The notes under the pieces are model-generated. The model ran no database searches. It was not told the DNA's origin and saw only the letters and a program-made list of their open reading frames with translations. 64,000 nucleotides of DNA from Shimia aestuarii (GTDB taxonomy: Bacteria; Pseudomonadota; Alphaproteobacteria; Rhodobacterales; Rhodobacteraceae), in NCBI RefSeq assembly GCF_900114635.1, contig NZ_FOTQ01000009.1, positions 1 through 64,000 on the forward strand, read 5' to 3'. This document shows, piece by piece, positions 19,641-28,593 of this stretch. A program made the translations under genes and the position numbers. Each line of letters starts with the position of its first letter. Positions within the stretch are counted from its first letter, which is position 1.

Positions 19641-21923
19641 ATGAACAAGGCGATTACGGATGGTGTGCTTTTCACGCCGCCCCAGTTCGAAAACGGGTTG
19701 GATGTCTGGTCGAGCGAGGACGGGACGCCGGGGTCCGATACCTATGAGAACGCGTTAAACGCGGCCTTCGTGCCAGCCGATCAGGATTTTGGCGGCTGCC
19801 TTGAGCTTCAGAAGACCGACAGTGTGCAAAAGCTGCGCTACATGGGCGAAACACCCATTCTGCCCGGCTGTTACCTGCGGGTCACGGCGCGGGTGAAGGC
19901 GATCAGCGGGAACCTTCCTTCGGTGCGGATCGCGGCCTGGGCCGGGAACGGCAGCCATGCCCACGTGTCCGGGCTTACCGAAACCGGGCCTTCGGTGACG
20001 TTGTCGTCATATGGCAAAATTGTCGAGGTGAGCGCGATTGTCGGCAGTGGCGGGCGCGACGGGGTCGACATGGTCTGGGGCACCGCCCCTGTCTACGGTC
20101 ATTTCGGGCTGGACCTGACCGGGTTGAACGGAGGGATCATTCGGATCGACGATATCGAGATCGAAGACATCACTCACGCGTTTCACCGGGACATGATGAA
20201 CTGGGTCGATGTCAAGGATTTCGGGGCCGTAGGTGATGGCAGCACCGATGACAGCGCCGCCTTTATCGCTGCGGATGCAGCCGCAAACGGACGCGCGGTG
20301 CTGGTGTCAGAAGGGGTTCACTACCTCGGGTCCGGCGTGACTTTTGACAACCGGGTCGTGTTCGAGGGCACGGTTACGATGGAGACGAATGGTATTCTGT
20401 CCCTGACCAAGAATTTCGACCTGCCCAGCTATATTGATGCCTTTGGTGACGAAGAACTTGCCTTCAAGAAGGCGTTCCAGTCGCTGCTCAACAGTGCGGA
20501 CCATGAAAGCCTTGACCTCGGTGGGCGGCGGTTGACCATTTCGGCACCGATCGACCTGCAATCCGTTGTGCCCAACCGGACGTCCTACGCGCAGCGCCGT
20601 CACATCCATAACGGGCAGTTCTACGTGACCGGTGACAGCGCATGGGACCCGGATGTTGTCACCAGCCAAGCGACCTATTCCGCGAGCGACGGGCGCACTC
20701 TGCGCAACGTGGCCAATGTTGCCAATATACAGGTCGGTTCCCTGGTGACGGGCAATGGCGTGGGGCGCGAAATCTATGTGCATTCCAAGAACACCGCGAC
20801 CCAGGAAGTTGTGCTGACGCAGCCGCTTTACGATGCGGAGGGCACGCAGAACTACACGTTCACCCGGTTCAAGTATATTCTGGATTTCAGCGGGTTCTCG
20901 AAGATCTCGCAGTTCCAGATCTCGAATGTCGAGTTCCTCTGCAACGAACTGGCCAGCGGTATCCTGTTGTCGCCAAGCGGCGTGGTGTTTCATCTTCGTG
21001 ACAGTTTCATTACCCGCCCGCGGGATCGCGGGATCACCTCGCCGGGAGAGGGGTGTCAGGGCATGCTGATCGACCGCTGCCAGTTCCTGACCCGTGAAGG
21101 TGGCGAACGGGCGCAGGACCGGGTGACGGTGGCCATCAACACCAATGCCAACGACGTCAAGCTGCGCAACAACCGCGCCAGCCAGTTCCGGCATTTCGCC
21201 GTGATCGGGGGCACCAACTCGACCATCACCGGAAACCATTTTTTCCAGGGCGATGGTCAGGCGGACGGGGTACGCACGGCGGGGATCGTGCTGGCGCAGG
21301 GCTATACGTCGACCACGATTGACGGCAACTACGTGGACAATGCGACGATCGAGTGGACAAACGAATATGACTCGGAGCCGGAATTCACGGGCGGGTTCTC
21401 GTTCGGGGCGCTGTCGATCACGGACAACGTGTTCCTGTCGGGCGACGTGGCACCGTGGTTCGCCTATCTGGTGATCAAACCCTATGGGCAGGGCCATTTC
21501 ATCACCGGCATGAACGTGACCGGCAACAAGTTCCGCTCGATCAACGGGACGATTGACCGGGTGGACCGGGTGGATACGAGCTTTGCCGGTCTGGATATGG
21601 GGCGGGGGAAGAACGTGTTCGTCTCGGGCAACACGTTCCACAATGTCACGACACCGATCTACAACCCGCTTCAGATCACCCACGAACAGAACACCGCCAG
21701 CAACACCTGGATCGTCAAATCCGAGGGGCAATTGCCCTTTGGCGGCCGCAGCCGTGGTGTGGACGCGGTGGTGGCGACGAAGGCGCTGCGCAATGGTTCG
21801 AACCAGATCACCTTTGCCACGCCCTATGTCGGGCTGCTGTCAGGGAGTGGGCAGGATGAAGTCACGCTGCACTGGGAAACCGCGATGACCGGGGATGTCA
21901 CGGTAACAGTGCGTATGGACTGA
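19641..21923 (+). CDS. right-handed beta-helix (pectate-lyase superfamily) protein
   Basis: 760 residues. An N-terminal beta-sandwich-like region (about 1-185) precedes V-D-V-K-D-F-G-A-V-G-D-G-S-T-D-D-S-A-A-F near 195, the hallmark start of pectate-lyase/GH28-related beta-helix domains. N-rich helix turns (I-T-G-N-H-F, I-D-G-N-Y-V) run to about 700. No signal peptide. Such proteins act on polysaccharides or form tailspike-like structures. ATG 19641 follows AAGGG at 6 bases. Substrate and location unknown; without export it could be released with phage or GTA particles. Confidence 0.8.
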   Translation: MNKAITDGVLFTPPQFENGLDVWSSEDGTPGSDTYENALNAAFVPADQDFGGCLELQKTDSVQKLRYMGETPILPGCYLRVTARVKAISGNLPSVRIAAWAGNGSHAHVSGLTETGPSVTLSSYGKIVEVSAIVGSGGRDGVDMVWGTAPVYGHFGLDLTGLNGGIIRIDDIEIEDITHAFHRDMMNWVDVKDFGAVGDGSTDDSAAFIAADAAANGRAVLVSEGVHYLGSGVTFDNRVVFEGTVTMETNGILSLTKNFDLPSYIDAFGDEELAFKKAFQSLLNSADHESLDLGGRRLTISAPIDLQSVVPNRTSYAQRRHIHNGQFYVTGDSAWDPDVVTSQATYSASDGRTLRNVANVANIQVGSLVTGNGVGREIYVHSKNTATQEVVLTQPLYDAEGTQNYTFTRFKYILDFSGFSKISQFQISNVEFLCNELASGILLSPSGVVFHLRDSFITRPRDRGITSPGEGCQGMLIDRCQFLTREGGERAQDRVTVAINTNANDVKLRNNRASQFRHFAVIGGTNSTITGNHFFQGDGQADGVRTAGIVLAQGYTSTTIDGNYVDNATIEWTNEYDSEPEFTGGFSFGALSITDNVFLSGDVAPWFAYLVIKPYGQGHFITGMNVTGNKFRSINGTIDRVDRVDTSFAGLDMGRGKNVFVSGNTFHNVTTPIYNPLQITHEQNTASNTWIVKSEGQLPFGGRSRGVDAVVATKALRNGSNQITFATPYVGLLSGSGQDEVTLHWETAMTGDVTVTVRMD

Positions 21924-21940
21924 TCCCGATGTAGGTGAGG

Positions 21941-21972
21941 AATGGCGGCGCCTCCGGGGGCCGCCATTTGTC
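21941..21972. terminator. terminator between beta-helix and DMT genes
   Basis: Stem AATGGCGGC (21941-21949) / GCCGCCATT (21960-21968); serves two convergent genes. Confidence 0.7.
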
Positions 21973-22870
21973 ATGGGATCTGGTGCATTCGGGGGCGCGC
22001 TTCGCGCCAGACGAGGATCGCGGCGGCGGTCAGGACCAGCCCGGCACCGATCCAGGACACCCGGTCGGGATGTACGCCGAAGATCAGCGCGTCATAAAGC
22101 GCGGCAAAGGCGAGGGTCATGTAGAAGAACGGTGAGACAAAGCTGGCATCGGCGCGGGCCATGGCGTTGATGAAACAGGTCTGTGCCATCGCCATCAGGA
22201 CACCGATCCCGGCCAGCGCGGCCCATTGCGCGGCAGTGGGCATCCGCCAGACAAGGAGCGCGGCACAGGTAGAAATGAACAGCCCGATCGCGTTGTTGAT
22301 CAACAGGATCTGAAACGGGCGTTCGCGCCCGGCCAGTAGCTTGATGAAGATCACCTCGGCCCCCATGCTGAGCGCGGCACCGAGGGCCAGCAGGGCGCCG
22401 AATTCAAGGCTTCCTGCGCCGGGGCGCACAAGCACCAGGGCGCCGCAAAAGGCAATCGCCGCCGATCCCCAGCGCCAGGGGCCGATCCGTTCGCCCAGAA
22501 ACGGGATGGCAAGAAGCATTCCGACCACCGGGTTCAGAAAGCTGATTGCGGTGGCGTCGGAGAGCGGGATGAAGGCGGCGGCGGCAAACATCAGCGACAC
22601 GCCACCCCAGCCAAAGGTCGAGCGCCCGACATGCAATCCCCATGCAGGTCTAGATATGGTCGGACGCATCATGGCGGCAACGCCGGAAATGGCAAGAAAG
22701 GCGAAAAGAAAGCGGCCATGGCTGATCTGCAGGGGATGGAGTTCCGGCCCCAGCGCCCCGGTGCCAAGCGCCTTGGCCAACAAGGTTGTCCCTGCAGCGA
22801 AGGCCGAGGCCGCAATCGTGAGCACGGCGGCGAGGGCAGGGTTGGCGCTGATGGGGGGAACGCGTGTCAT
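21971..22870 (-). CDS. EamA/DMT-superfamily transporter
   Basis: 299 residues, ten helices in two EamA repeats. ATG 22870 (M-T-R-V-P-P-I-S-A-N) chosen: AAAGG lies 7 bases upstream, and the longer reading to 22933 adds only an Arg-rich tract. Motifs such as N-P-V-V-G-M-L-L and G-E-R-I-G are typical. Not similar enough to the copy at 13914-14747 to be a duplicate. Substrate unknown. Confidence 0.85.
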   Translation of the reverse strand: MTRVPPISANPALAAVLTIAASAFAAGTTLLAKALGTGALGPELHPLQISHGRFLFAFLAISGVAAMMRPTISRPAWGLHVGRSTFGWGGVSLMFAAAAFIPLSDATAISFLNPVVGMLLAIPFLGERIGPWRWGSAAIAFCGALVLVRPGAGSLEFGALLALGAALSMGAEVIFIKLLAGRERPFQILLINNAIGLFISTCAALLVWRMPTAAQWAALAGIGVLMAMAQTCFINAMARADASFVSPFFYMTLAFAALYDALIFGVHPDRVSWIGAGLVLTAAAILVWREARPRMHQIP

Positions 22871-23131
22871 TCCTGCACCTTTGCGGCCAATGTTGCGCTT
22901 TCGCAAGCGTCGAGTTGGGAATCCTCTTTTCAAACGCCTTTTCCACCGCTAGAGACCGGGGCATGACCAAACACGCACATATCCTTGTTTTGCGACGCCG
23001 ACGCCTGAGCGCGTAACCGGTTCCGTTTGTTCATTGCGCCACAAATTGGCGCAGACTCTTCCAACATCGTTGACGTTAATGCCCCAAGTGTTGCAGTCAC
23101 AGGGCTTCACACATGCAAAAGGATGATCCGC

Positions 23132-24316
23132 ATGATCCCGTCCGTACTTCCGACCTATTCGCGCGCACCGCTGACCTTTGTCAAAGGCGAAGGCAGCTGG
23201 ATGATCGAGGCGGATGGCCGACGTTTTCTAGACCTTGGCGCGGGGATTGCGGTGAACGCGCTGGGCCATGCCAACCCGGTTCTGGTGAACGCTCTGACCG
23301 AACAGGCGGGCAAGCTGTGGCATGTCTCGAACCTTTACAACATCGAGCAGCAGCAGGCGCTGGCGGACAAGCTGGTGGACAATACCTTTGCCGACACGGT
23401 GTTCTTTACCAATTCCGGCACCGAGGCGTGTGAACTGGCTGTGAAAATGGCGCGCAAGTACTGGTATGACAAAGGTCAGCCCGAGAAGGTCGAGATCATC
23501 GGCTTTGAAGGCGCGTTCCACGGGCGTAGCTCGGCCGGGATTGCCGCGGCTGGTGGCGAAAAACTGACCAAGGGCTTTGGCCCGCTGTTGCCCGGTTTCC
23601 GACATGTGCCGTGGGGGGATCTCGAGGCGGTCCAGTCCGCGATCGGCGATGAAACCGCTGCTGTCATTGTCGAGCCGGTGCAGGGCGAGGGCGGAATCCG
23701 GCCGATGGAAGATGCCGATCTCAAGGCGTTGCGCGTGATGTGCGACGCGGCAGGGGTTTTGCTGATCTTTGACGAGGTGCAATGCGGCGTGGGCCGGACA
23801 GGGCGGCTGTTTGCCCATGAATGGGCGGGCGTGACCCCGGACATCATGATGGTGGCCAAGGGCATCGGCGGAGGCTTTCCGCTCGGCGCGGTTCTTGCGA
23901 CCGAAGAGGCCGCCAGCGGCATGACGCTGGGCACGCATGGGTCGACCTATGGTGGCAACCCTCTGGCCTGTGCCGTGGGCTGTGCGGTCATGGACGTGGT
24001 GTCCGATCCCGCATTCCTTGAAGAGGTGAATACCAAGGCCGGGCTGTTCCGTCAGAAGCTTGAAGGGCTGGTGGCCGGACACCCGGATGTGTTCGAGGCG
24101 GTGCGTGGTTCGGGCCTGATGCTGGGACTGAAATGCAAGCTGCCATGCGGCGACGTCGTCGCTGCGGGGTATGGAGAAGAGCTGATTACCGTTCCGGCAG
24201 CGGACAATGTCGTGCGCCTGCTGCCGCCGCTGACGATTTCCGAAGAGGAAATCGCCGAAGCGGTGGCGCGGCTGGATGCGGCGGCCACGAAATTGGCCGC
24301 GGATGCAAAGGATTAA
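23132..24316 (+). CDS. argD: acetylornithine aminotransferase
   Basis: 394-residue PLP enzyme, fourth step of arginine synthesis (also succinyl-diaminopimelate in some bacteria). Class III aminotransferase features: N-S-G-T-E-A-x-E near 98, F-H-G-R near 130, [11 protein letters not shown] near 220, PLP Lys in [12 protein letters not shown] 23132 has AAGGA about 8 bases upstream. Only 4 bases separate it from argF, so they form an operon. Confidence 0.93.
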   Translation: MIPSVLPTYSRAPLTFVKGEGSWMIEADGRRFLDLGAGIAVNALGHANPVLVNALTEQAGKLWHVSNLYNIEQQQALADKLVDNTFADTVFFTNSGTEACELAVKMARKYWYDKGQPEKVEIIGFEGAFHGRSSAGIAAAGGEKLTKGFGPLLPGFRHVPWGDLEAVQSAIGDETAAVIVEPVQGEGGIRPMEDADLKALRVMCDAAGVLLIFDEVQCGVGRTGRLFAHEWAGVTPDIMMVAKGIGGGFPLGAVLATEEAASGMTLGTHGSTYGGNPLACAVGCAVMDVVSDPAFLEEVNTKAGLFRQKLEGLVAGHPDVFEAVRGSGLMLGLKCKLPCGDVVAAGYGEELITVPAADNVVRLLPPLTISEEEIAEAVARLDAAATKLAADAKD

Positions 24317-24320
24317 TAAG

Positions 24321-25247
24321 ATGAACCATTTTCTCGACATCAATAAGACCAGCGTGGATGAGCTGCGCGGCATCATCGAAGACGCCAAGGCGATCAAGGC
24401 GGCGCGCAATGGACGCCCCAAGGGCGCGCCGGATGACCAGCAGCCGCTCAAGGATCACATGGTTGCGCTCATCTTCGAAAAGCCCTCGACACGGACGCGG
24501 GTGAGCTTTGACGTGGGCGTGCGCCAGATGGGCGGGCAGACCATGGTTTTGTCGGGTAGCGAGATGCAGCTTGGCCATGGGGAAACCGTGGCCGATACGG
24601 CGCGCGTGCTGAGCCGCTATGTCGACCTGATCATGATCCGGACCTTTGAAGAAGCGACGCTTCTGGAAATGGCGGAACATGCGACGGTTCCGGTGATCAA
24701 TGGTCTGACCAACCGCACGCATCCCTGTCAGATCATGGCCGACATCCTGACCTATGAAGAAAAGCACGGGTCGATTGCAGGCAAGAAGGTGGTCTGGTGC
24801 GGCGATGGCAACAACGTGTTCGCCAGCTTTGCCCACGCGGCAGGCCAGTTCGGGTTTGACCTGACCTTCTCGGGGCCGGAGCCTTTGGACCCTGAAATGG
24901 TGTTCGTGCAGGAGGCGCGCGGCAAGGGGGCCAAGGTCGAGATCGAGCGCGACCCGGCCAAGGCCGTGGCCGGAGCGGACCTGGTTGTCACGGATACATG
25001 GGTCAGCATGCATGATGCACCCTCGGCCCGCGAACGTCGCCACAACCAACTGCGCCCTTATCAGGTGAATGCAGACCTCATGCGCCATGCCAAGGACGAT
25101 GCGCTGTTCATGCACTGCCTGCCAGCGCACCGGAACGAAGAGGCCACCAACGAAGTGATGGACGGGCCGAATTCGGTGATCTTTGACGAGGCGGAAAACC
25201 GGCTGCATGCCCAAAAAGCGATCATGCGGTGGTGCGTCGGGAGGTAA
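24321..25247 (+). CDS. argF: ornithine carbamoyltransferase
   Basis: 308 residues; makes citrulline from ornithine and carbamoyl phosphate. Carbamoyl-phosphate motif S56-T-R-T-R60, ornithine loop H-C-L-P-A-H-R near 264, and H-P-C-Q near 134. Start ATG 24321 lies immediately after argD; an in-frame overlap reading from 24276 is inside argD and rejected. Confidence 0.95.
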   Translation: MNHFLDINKTSVDELRGIIEDAKAIKAARNGRPKGAPDDQQPLKDHMVALIFEKPSTRTRVSFDVGVRQMGGQTMVLSGSEMQLGHGETVADTARVLSRYVDLIMIRTFEEATLLEMAEHATVPVINGLTNRTHPCQIMADILTYEEKHGSIAGKKVVWCGDGNNVFASFAHAAGQFGFDLTFSGPEPLDPEMVFVQEARGKGAKVEIERDPAKAVAGADLVVTDTWVSMHDAPSARERRHNQLRPYQVNADLMRHAKDDALFMHCLPAHRNEEATNEVMDGPNSVIFDEAENRLHAQKAIMRWCVGR

Positions 25248-25269
25248 GTCCGACACCTGTCAACAAAAC

Positions 25270-25303
25270 CAAGAGGGCGTCGCGCGAAACCGTGGCGCCC
25301 TTT
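25270..25303 (+). terminator. terminator after argDF
   Basis: AGGGCG (25274-25279) pairs with CGCCCT (25286-25291 region) followed by TTCTTGTTT. Confidence 0.65.
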
Positions 25304-25399
25304 CTTGTTTCACGTTAGGGTTGAGACGCCGCAAATTTGCCCTAAATCCGATCTAGGGCTGATCGGGGCGATTTTCTTTGAGAAAAGGGGGGGCGCAGC

Positions 25400-26437
25400 A
25401 TGGCGTCTGATACGGCACATCACTCTGGATCACCGCGGATTGTCGTGGCGGGTGCTGGCGCTGTGGGCTGTTTCATTGGTGGGATGCTGGCGCGGGGCGC
25501 GCATGATGTGACCCTGCTCGTGCGCCCCTACATGGCCGAAGAACTTTCGCGCCAGGGTCTGACCCTCACAGATTATTCCGGTATTGACGAAGAGCTGTCT
25601 CCGGACATGGTAAGCATGTCCACCACGCCCGAGTGTCTGGCCGGGGCGGAGATCATTCTCGTGACGGTCAAGAGCGGCGCAACGAAGGACATGGCGCAGC
25701 TGATCGCACGGCACGCGCCCAAGAGTGCCGTGGTGGTGAGCCTTCAGAACGGGGTTCAGAATGTCGGTATCCTGCGCGAAATGCTGGCCGGATATGACGT
25801 GCGTGCGGGCATGGTGGGCTTCAATGTCGTCGCCATGGGGGGCGGCCGGTTTCATCGGGGCACCAGCGGCGAACTGGTGATCGAGAAGGGGCCGGGACAC
25901 ATCGCGTGGACGCTGAGCGTGAAAGATCTGGACTTCACTGAGCGCAAGAAAATGGCGCCTTTGCAGTGGGGCAAGCTGTTGATCAACCTCAACAACGCGC
26001 TCAATGCGCTTTCGGGATTGCCGCTCAGGAAACAGGTTCTGGACATGCGCTGGCGGCGGCTGATGGCCGACCAGATGAGCGAGGCGTTGCGGGTGCTTGA
26101 GGCGGCGGGGCTTGAGACCATCAACCCGGTTCCGGGACCAGTTCCGATGCGGCATGCGCCAAGGGTTCTGCGCCTACCGACGGTGCTTTTCCGCCTTGTT
26201 GCGCGTACGATGCTGTCCATTGATCCGAATGCGCGCAGTTCGATGTGGGCCGACCTCGCGCGGGGGCGGGATACAGAGATCGAAGAGCTGCAGGGGCTGG
26301 TTGTAAAGCTGGCGCGGGAAAACGGCATTCCCGCACCGCTCAATGAGCGTGTGCTTGAGCTGGTGCGTCAGGCCGAAAAGATCGGCACGGGGTCGCCCAA
26401 GCTGAGCCCGAAAGAGGTGCGGGGACGCAAGCGCTAG
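25400..26437 (+). CDS. 2-dehydropantoate 2-reductase-like protein (ApbA/PanE family)
   Basis: 345 residues. Rossmann NADPH site G-A-G-A-V-G-C-F-I-G-G near 18-28, conserved V-K-S near 90 and L-Q-N-G-V-Q-N near 115, and catalytic-type K-L-L-I-N-L-N-N near 193. The family reduces ketopantoate to pantoate in coenzyme A synthesis, but paralogues act on other 2-ketoacids; no panB/C neighbour is present. Convergent with the Pit gene. Confidence 0.85.
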   Translation: MASDTAHHSGSPRIVVAGAGAVGCFIGGMLARGAHDVTLLVRPYMAEELSRQGLTLTDYSGIDEELSPDMVSMSTTPECLAGAEIILVTVKSGATKDMAQLIARHAPKSAVVVSLQNGVQNVGILREMLAGYDVRAGMVGFNVVAMGGGRFHRGTSGELVIEKGPGHIAWTLSVKDLDFTERKKMAPLQWGKLLINLNNALNALSGLPLRKQVLDMRWRRLMADQMSEALRVLEAAGLETINPVPGPVPMRHAPRVLRLPTVLFRLVARTMLSIDPNARSSMWADLARGRDTEIEELQGLVVKLARENGIPAPLNERVLELVRQAEKIGTGSPKLSPKEVRGRKR

Positions 26438-26444
26438 GGGCCCC

Positions 26445-26467
26445 GCCTGGTCTTCAGGAGACCAGGC
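26445..26467. terminator. hairpin between convergent genes
   Basis: GCCTGGTCT / AGACCAGGC, perfect 9-bp stem, loop TCAGG. The stem overlaps the last codons of the Pit gene. There is no T-tract, so terminator activity is uncertain. Confidence 0.5.
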
Positions 26468-27935
26468 TGTTCAGGACCAGGAAGATCACGGCCGACATCA
26501 AGGCGGCGGCGGGGACGGTGATGACCCAGGCGGCTACGATGGTCATGAAGTGCGAGCGGCGGACCAGCTTGCGGCGGCGACGCTCTTCGGGGGCGATGCG
26601 CTTGGCTGCCGGGCGGGTGGCGGCGCTTTTGCGCAGGCGGCGCTCGGCATGCCATTCGCGGAAAAAGCCCACCCCGAAAATACCCCCGACAGCAATGTGT
26701 GTCGAGGAGACGGGCAGACCCAGCCACGATGCCACGATCACCGTGATGGCCGCCGAAAGCGCTACACAGTAGGCCCGCATCGGGTTGAGCTTGGTGATCT
26801 GCTCCCCCACCATGCGGATCAGCTTGGGGCCAAACAGGAACAGGCCGAAGGAAATCCCCAGCGCGCCGATCACCATGACCCACATGGGGATTGCCACTTT
26901 GGCGGCGAAGTCGCCGAATTCGGACGCGTGCACGATTGCCGCCAGCGGGCCAACCGCGTTGGCGACGTCGTTCGCGCCGTGGGCAAACGACAGCAGAGCG
27001 GCAGAAAAGACCAGAGGCAGACCAAACAGTGCCTTGAGCGACTTGTTGCGGTTTTCCATACCCTCTGACTGTTTGCGGATCAGCGGCGCGGATACGACAT
27101 AGGTGATCGCACCGGCGGCAACCCCGATCAGAAGCGCGGTGGTCAGGTCAATCTTGACGATGCGTTTCAGGCCCTTGAGCGCAAGATAAGCGGCAAAGGC
27201 GGCAGCCATGATCCCGACGAGAACCGGCACCCAGCGGCGTGCGGCGGCGATCTTGTCTTCCTGATAGATGATCTTGGCCTTGATGAAGGCGAGGAAGGCC
27301 GCCGCGATGATCCCGCCCAGCATGGGAGAGATCACCCAGCTCGCGGCGATCTTGCCCATGGTTGGCCAGCTGACAGCGGCAAATCCCGCCGCCGCGATAC
27401 CAGCGCCCATGACGCCCCCGACCACCGAATGAGTGGTCGAGACCGGCGCACCCACGAAGGTGGCAAGGTTCACCCACAGCGCCGAGGAAATCAGCGCGGC
27501 CATCATGGCCCACATAAAGATTTTTGCATCGGCAAAACCGGCGGGGTCAATGATGCCCTTGGAAATGGTCGACACCACGTCGCCGCCCGCCAGAAGTGCA
27601 CCCGCGCTTTCACACAGGGCCGCAATCACGATGGCGCCGCCCATGGTCAGCGCATTGGCGCCGACGGCAGGCCCCATGTTGTTGGCAACGTCATTGGCGC
27701 CGATATTGAGTGCCATGTAGGCGCCGAACCCAGCGGCGGCGACAACAACGAGGTTGGAGGGGAATGATCCGAAGAACACACTGGCCACGATGGCTGCCAG
27801 AACAATGAAGGCCAGCGCGATGCCAAGGCCGACTAGGGGGCGCGCCACATAGTTGGTGGCATATTCGACATGGGAAATGCGGTTGAGATCCTTGTCGAGC
27901 GTCGACCAGTTCTTTTGATTTGAGGATTCGGGCAT
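26454..27935 (-). CDS. pit: inorganic phosphate transporter, Pit family
   Basis: 493-residue inner-membrane symporter. It carries the PHO4 signature in both halves: G-A-N-D-V-A-N-N-M-G-P-A near 90 and G-A-N-D-V-A-N-A-V-G-P near 330, plus G-L-P-V-S-S-T-H near 415. The N-terminal 30 residues are cytoplasmic; a basic cytoplasmic loop precedes the last helix. The Nudix gene lies 88 bases upstream on the same strand, so they may be co-transcribed. No phoU-like partner. Confidence 0.93.
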   Translation of the reverse strand: MPESSNQKNWSTLDKDLNRISHVEYATNYVARPLVGLGIALAFIVLAAIVASVFFGSFPSNLVVVAAAGFGAYMALNIGANDVANNMGPAVGANALTMGGAIVIAALCESAGALLAGGDVVSTISKGIIDPAGFADAKIFMWAMMAALISSALWVNLATFVGAPVSTTHSVVGGVMGAGIAAAGFAAVSWPTMGKIAASWVISPMLGGIIAAAFLAFIKAKIIYQEDKIAAARRWVPVLVGIMAAAFAAYLALKGLKRIVKIDLTTALLIGVAAGAITYVVSAPLIRKQSEGMENRNKSLKALFGLPLVFSAALLSFAHGANDVANAVGPLAAIVHASEFGDFAAKVAIPMWVMVIGALGISFGLFLFGPKLIRMVGEQITKLNPMRAYCVALSAAITVIVASWLGLPVSSTHIAVGGIFGVGFFREWHAERRLRKSAATRPAAKRIAPEERRRRKLVRRSHFMTIVAAWVITVPAAALMSAVIFLVLNSLVS

Positions 27936-28023
27936 CTGTTCCCCCAGACAAACAATTTGGCCGGGGGCTATCGGGGATTGAATGTGAAATCAACGGAGTT
28001 GTTACAATTCCGTTACCAGCGCG

Positions 28024-28482
28024 TCATATTTCTCGCAGTAGCTTTTGCAAACCGGGTTCATCAACAAGCTGGGCCGCTTCGTTCGGAGAGACCCATTTGC
28101 GGGTGCGTTCGTCGGATTCGGGAAACTCGTCGACCAGCTTCTCGACCTTGGTTTCATAGACCTGAACTTCAACGGGAACCTCGGCGCCACCGTCCAGGCG
28201 CTTGTCGTATTCGTAGGTTCCAACAGCCGATGTGTTGACCTGAGCTTTCTTGACGCCGGCTTCTTCCCAGGCTTCCTGAAGTGCGCTTCCCGGGGCGTCC
28301 AGACCGTCAATCGGCCACCCTTTGGGTAGCACCCAGCGTCCGGTGTCGCGGGACGTGATCAGCAGGACCTTGCGCTCTGTCTTGTTGTCGCAAAAGCACA
28401 GGGCGGCGACCTGAAGCCGTTTGGGGCGTCGCAACAAGGGTGTGACCACGCTTGAAAGCGCGTTCTTGAGGGCATCCGTCAT
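28024..28482 (-). CDS. NUDIX hydrolase (DIPP-like)
   Basis: 152 residues from ATG 28482 (174 from 28548). Nudix region 54-77: P-K-G-W-P, then S-A-L-Q-E-A-W-E-E-A-G-V. The E-x-W-E-E metal-binding core is intact; G-W-P in place of G-G-x is usual for the diphosphoinositol/diadenosine polyphosphate group. Located upstream of the phosphate transporter, which fits a polyphosphate-ester substrate, but this is inference. Confidence 0.85.
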   Translation of the reverse strand: MTDALKNALSSVVTPLLRRPKRLQVAALCFCDNKTERKVLLITSRDTGRWVLPKGWPIDGLDAPGSALQEAWEEAGVKKAQVNTSAVGTYEYDKRLDGGAEVPVEVQVYETKVEKLVDEFPESDERTRKWVSPNEAAQLVDEPGLQKLLREI

Positions 28483-28593
28483 GGGTTTCTGCTCTGTTCG
28501 TCCGTTTTTGTCTGTGCTTTGTATATACGTTGTTTTGGTGGGGTTCAAGGCTTTGATTGGAAAATGTTGGTTTTTGTGTGGAAATGACCGAAT

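Noticed and set aside
27936-28023. Pho box before the Pit transporter
   Set aside because: No pair of CTGTCAT-like direct repeats at 11-bp spacing; only generic TTGT/TTAC words.
28024-28482. Apparent defect in the Nudix box
   Set aside because: G-W-P and the residue before E-A-W-E-E vary in the diphosphoinositol-type subgroup; the metal-binding glutamates are intact.
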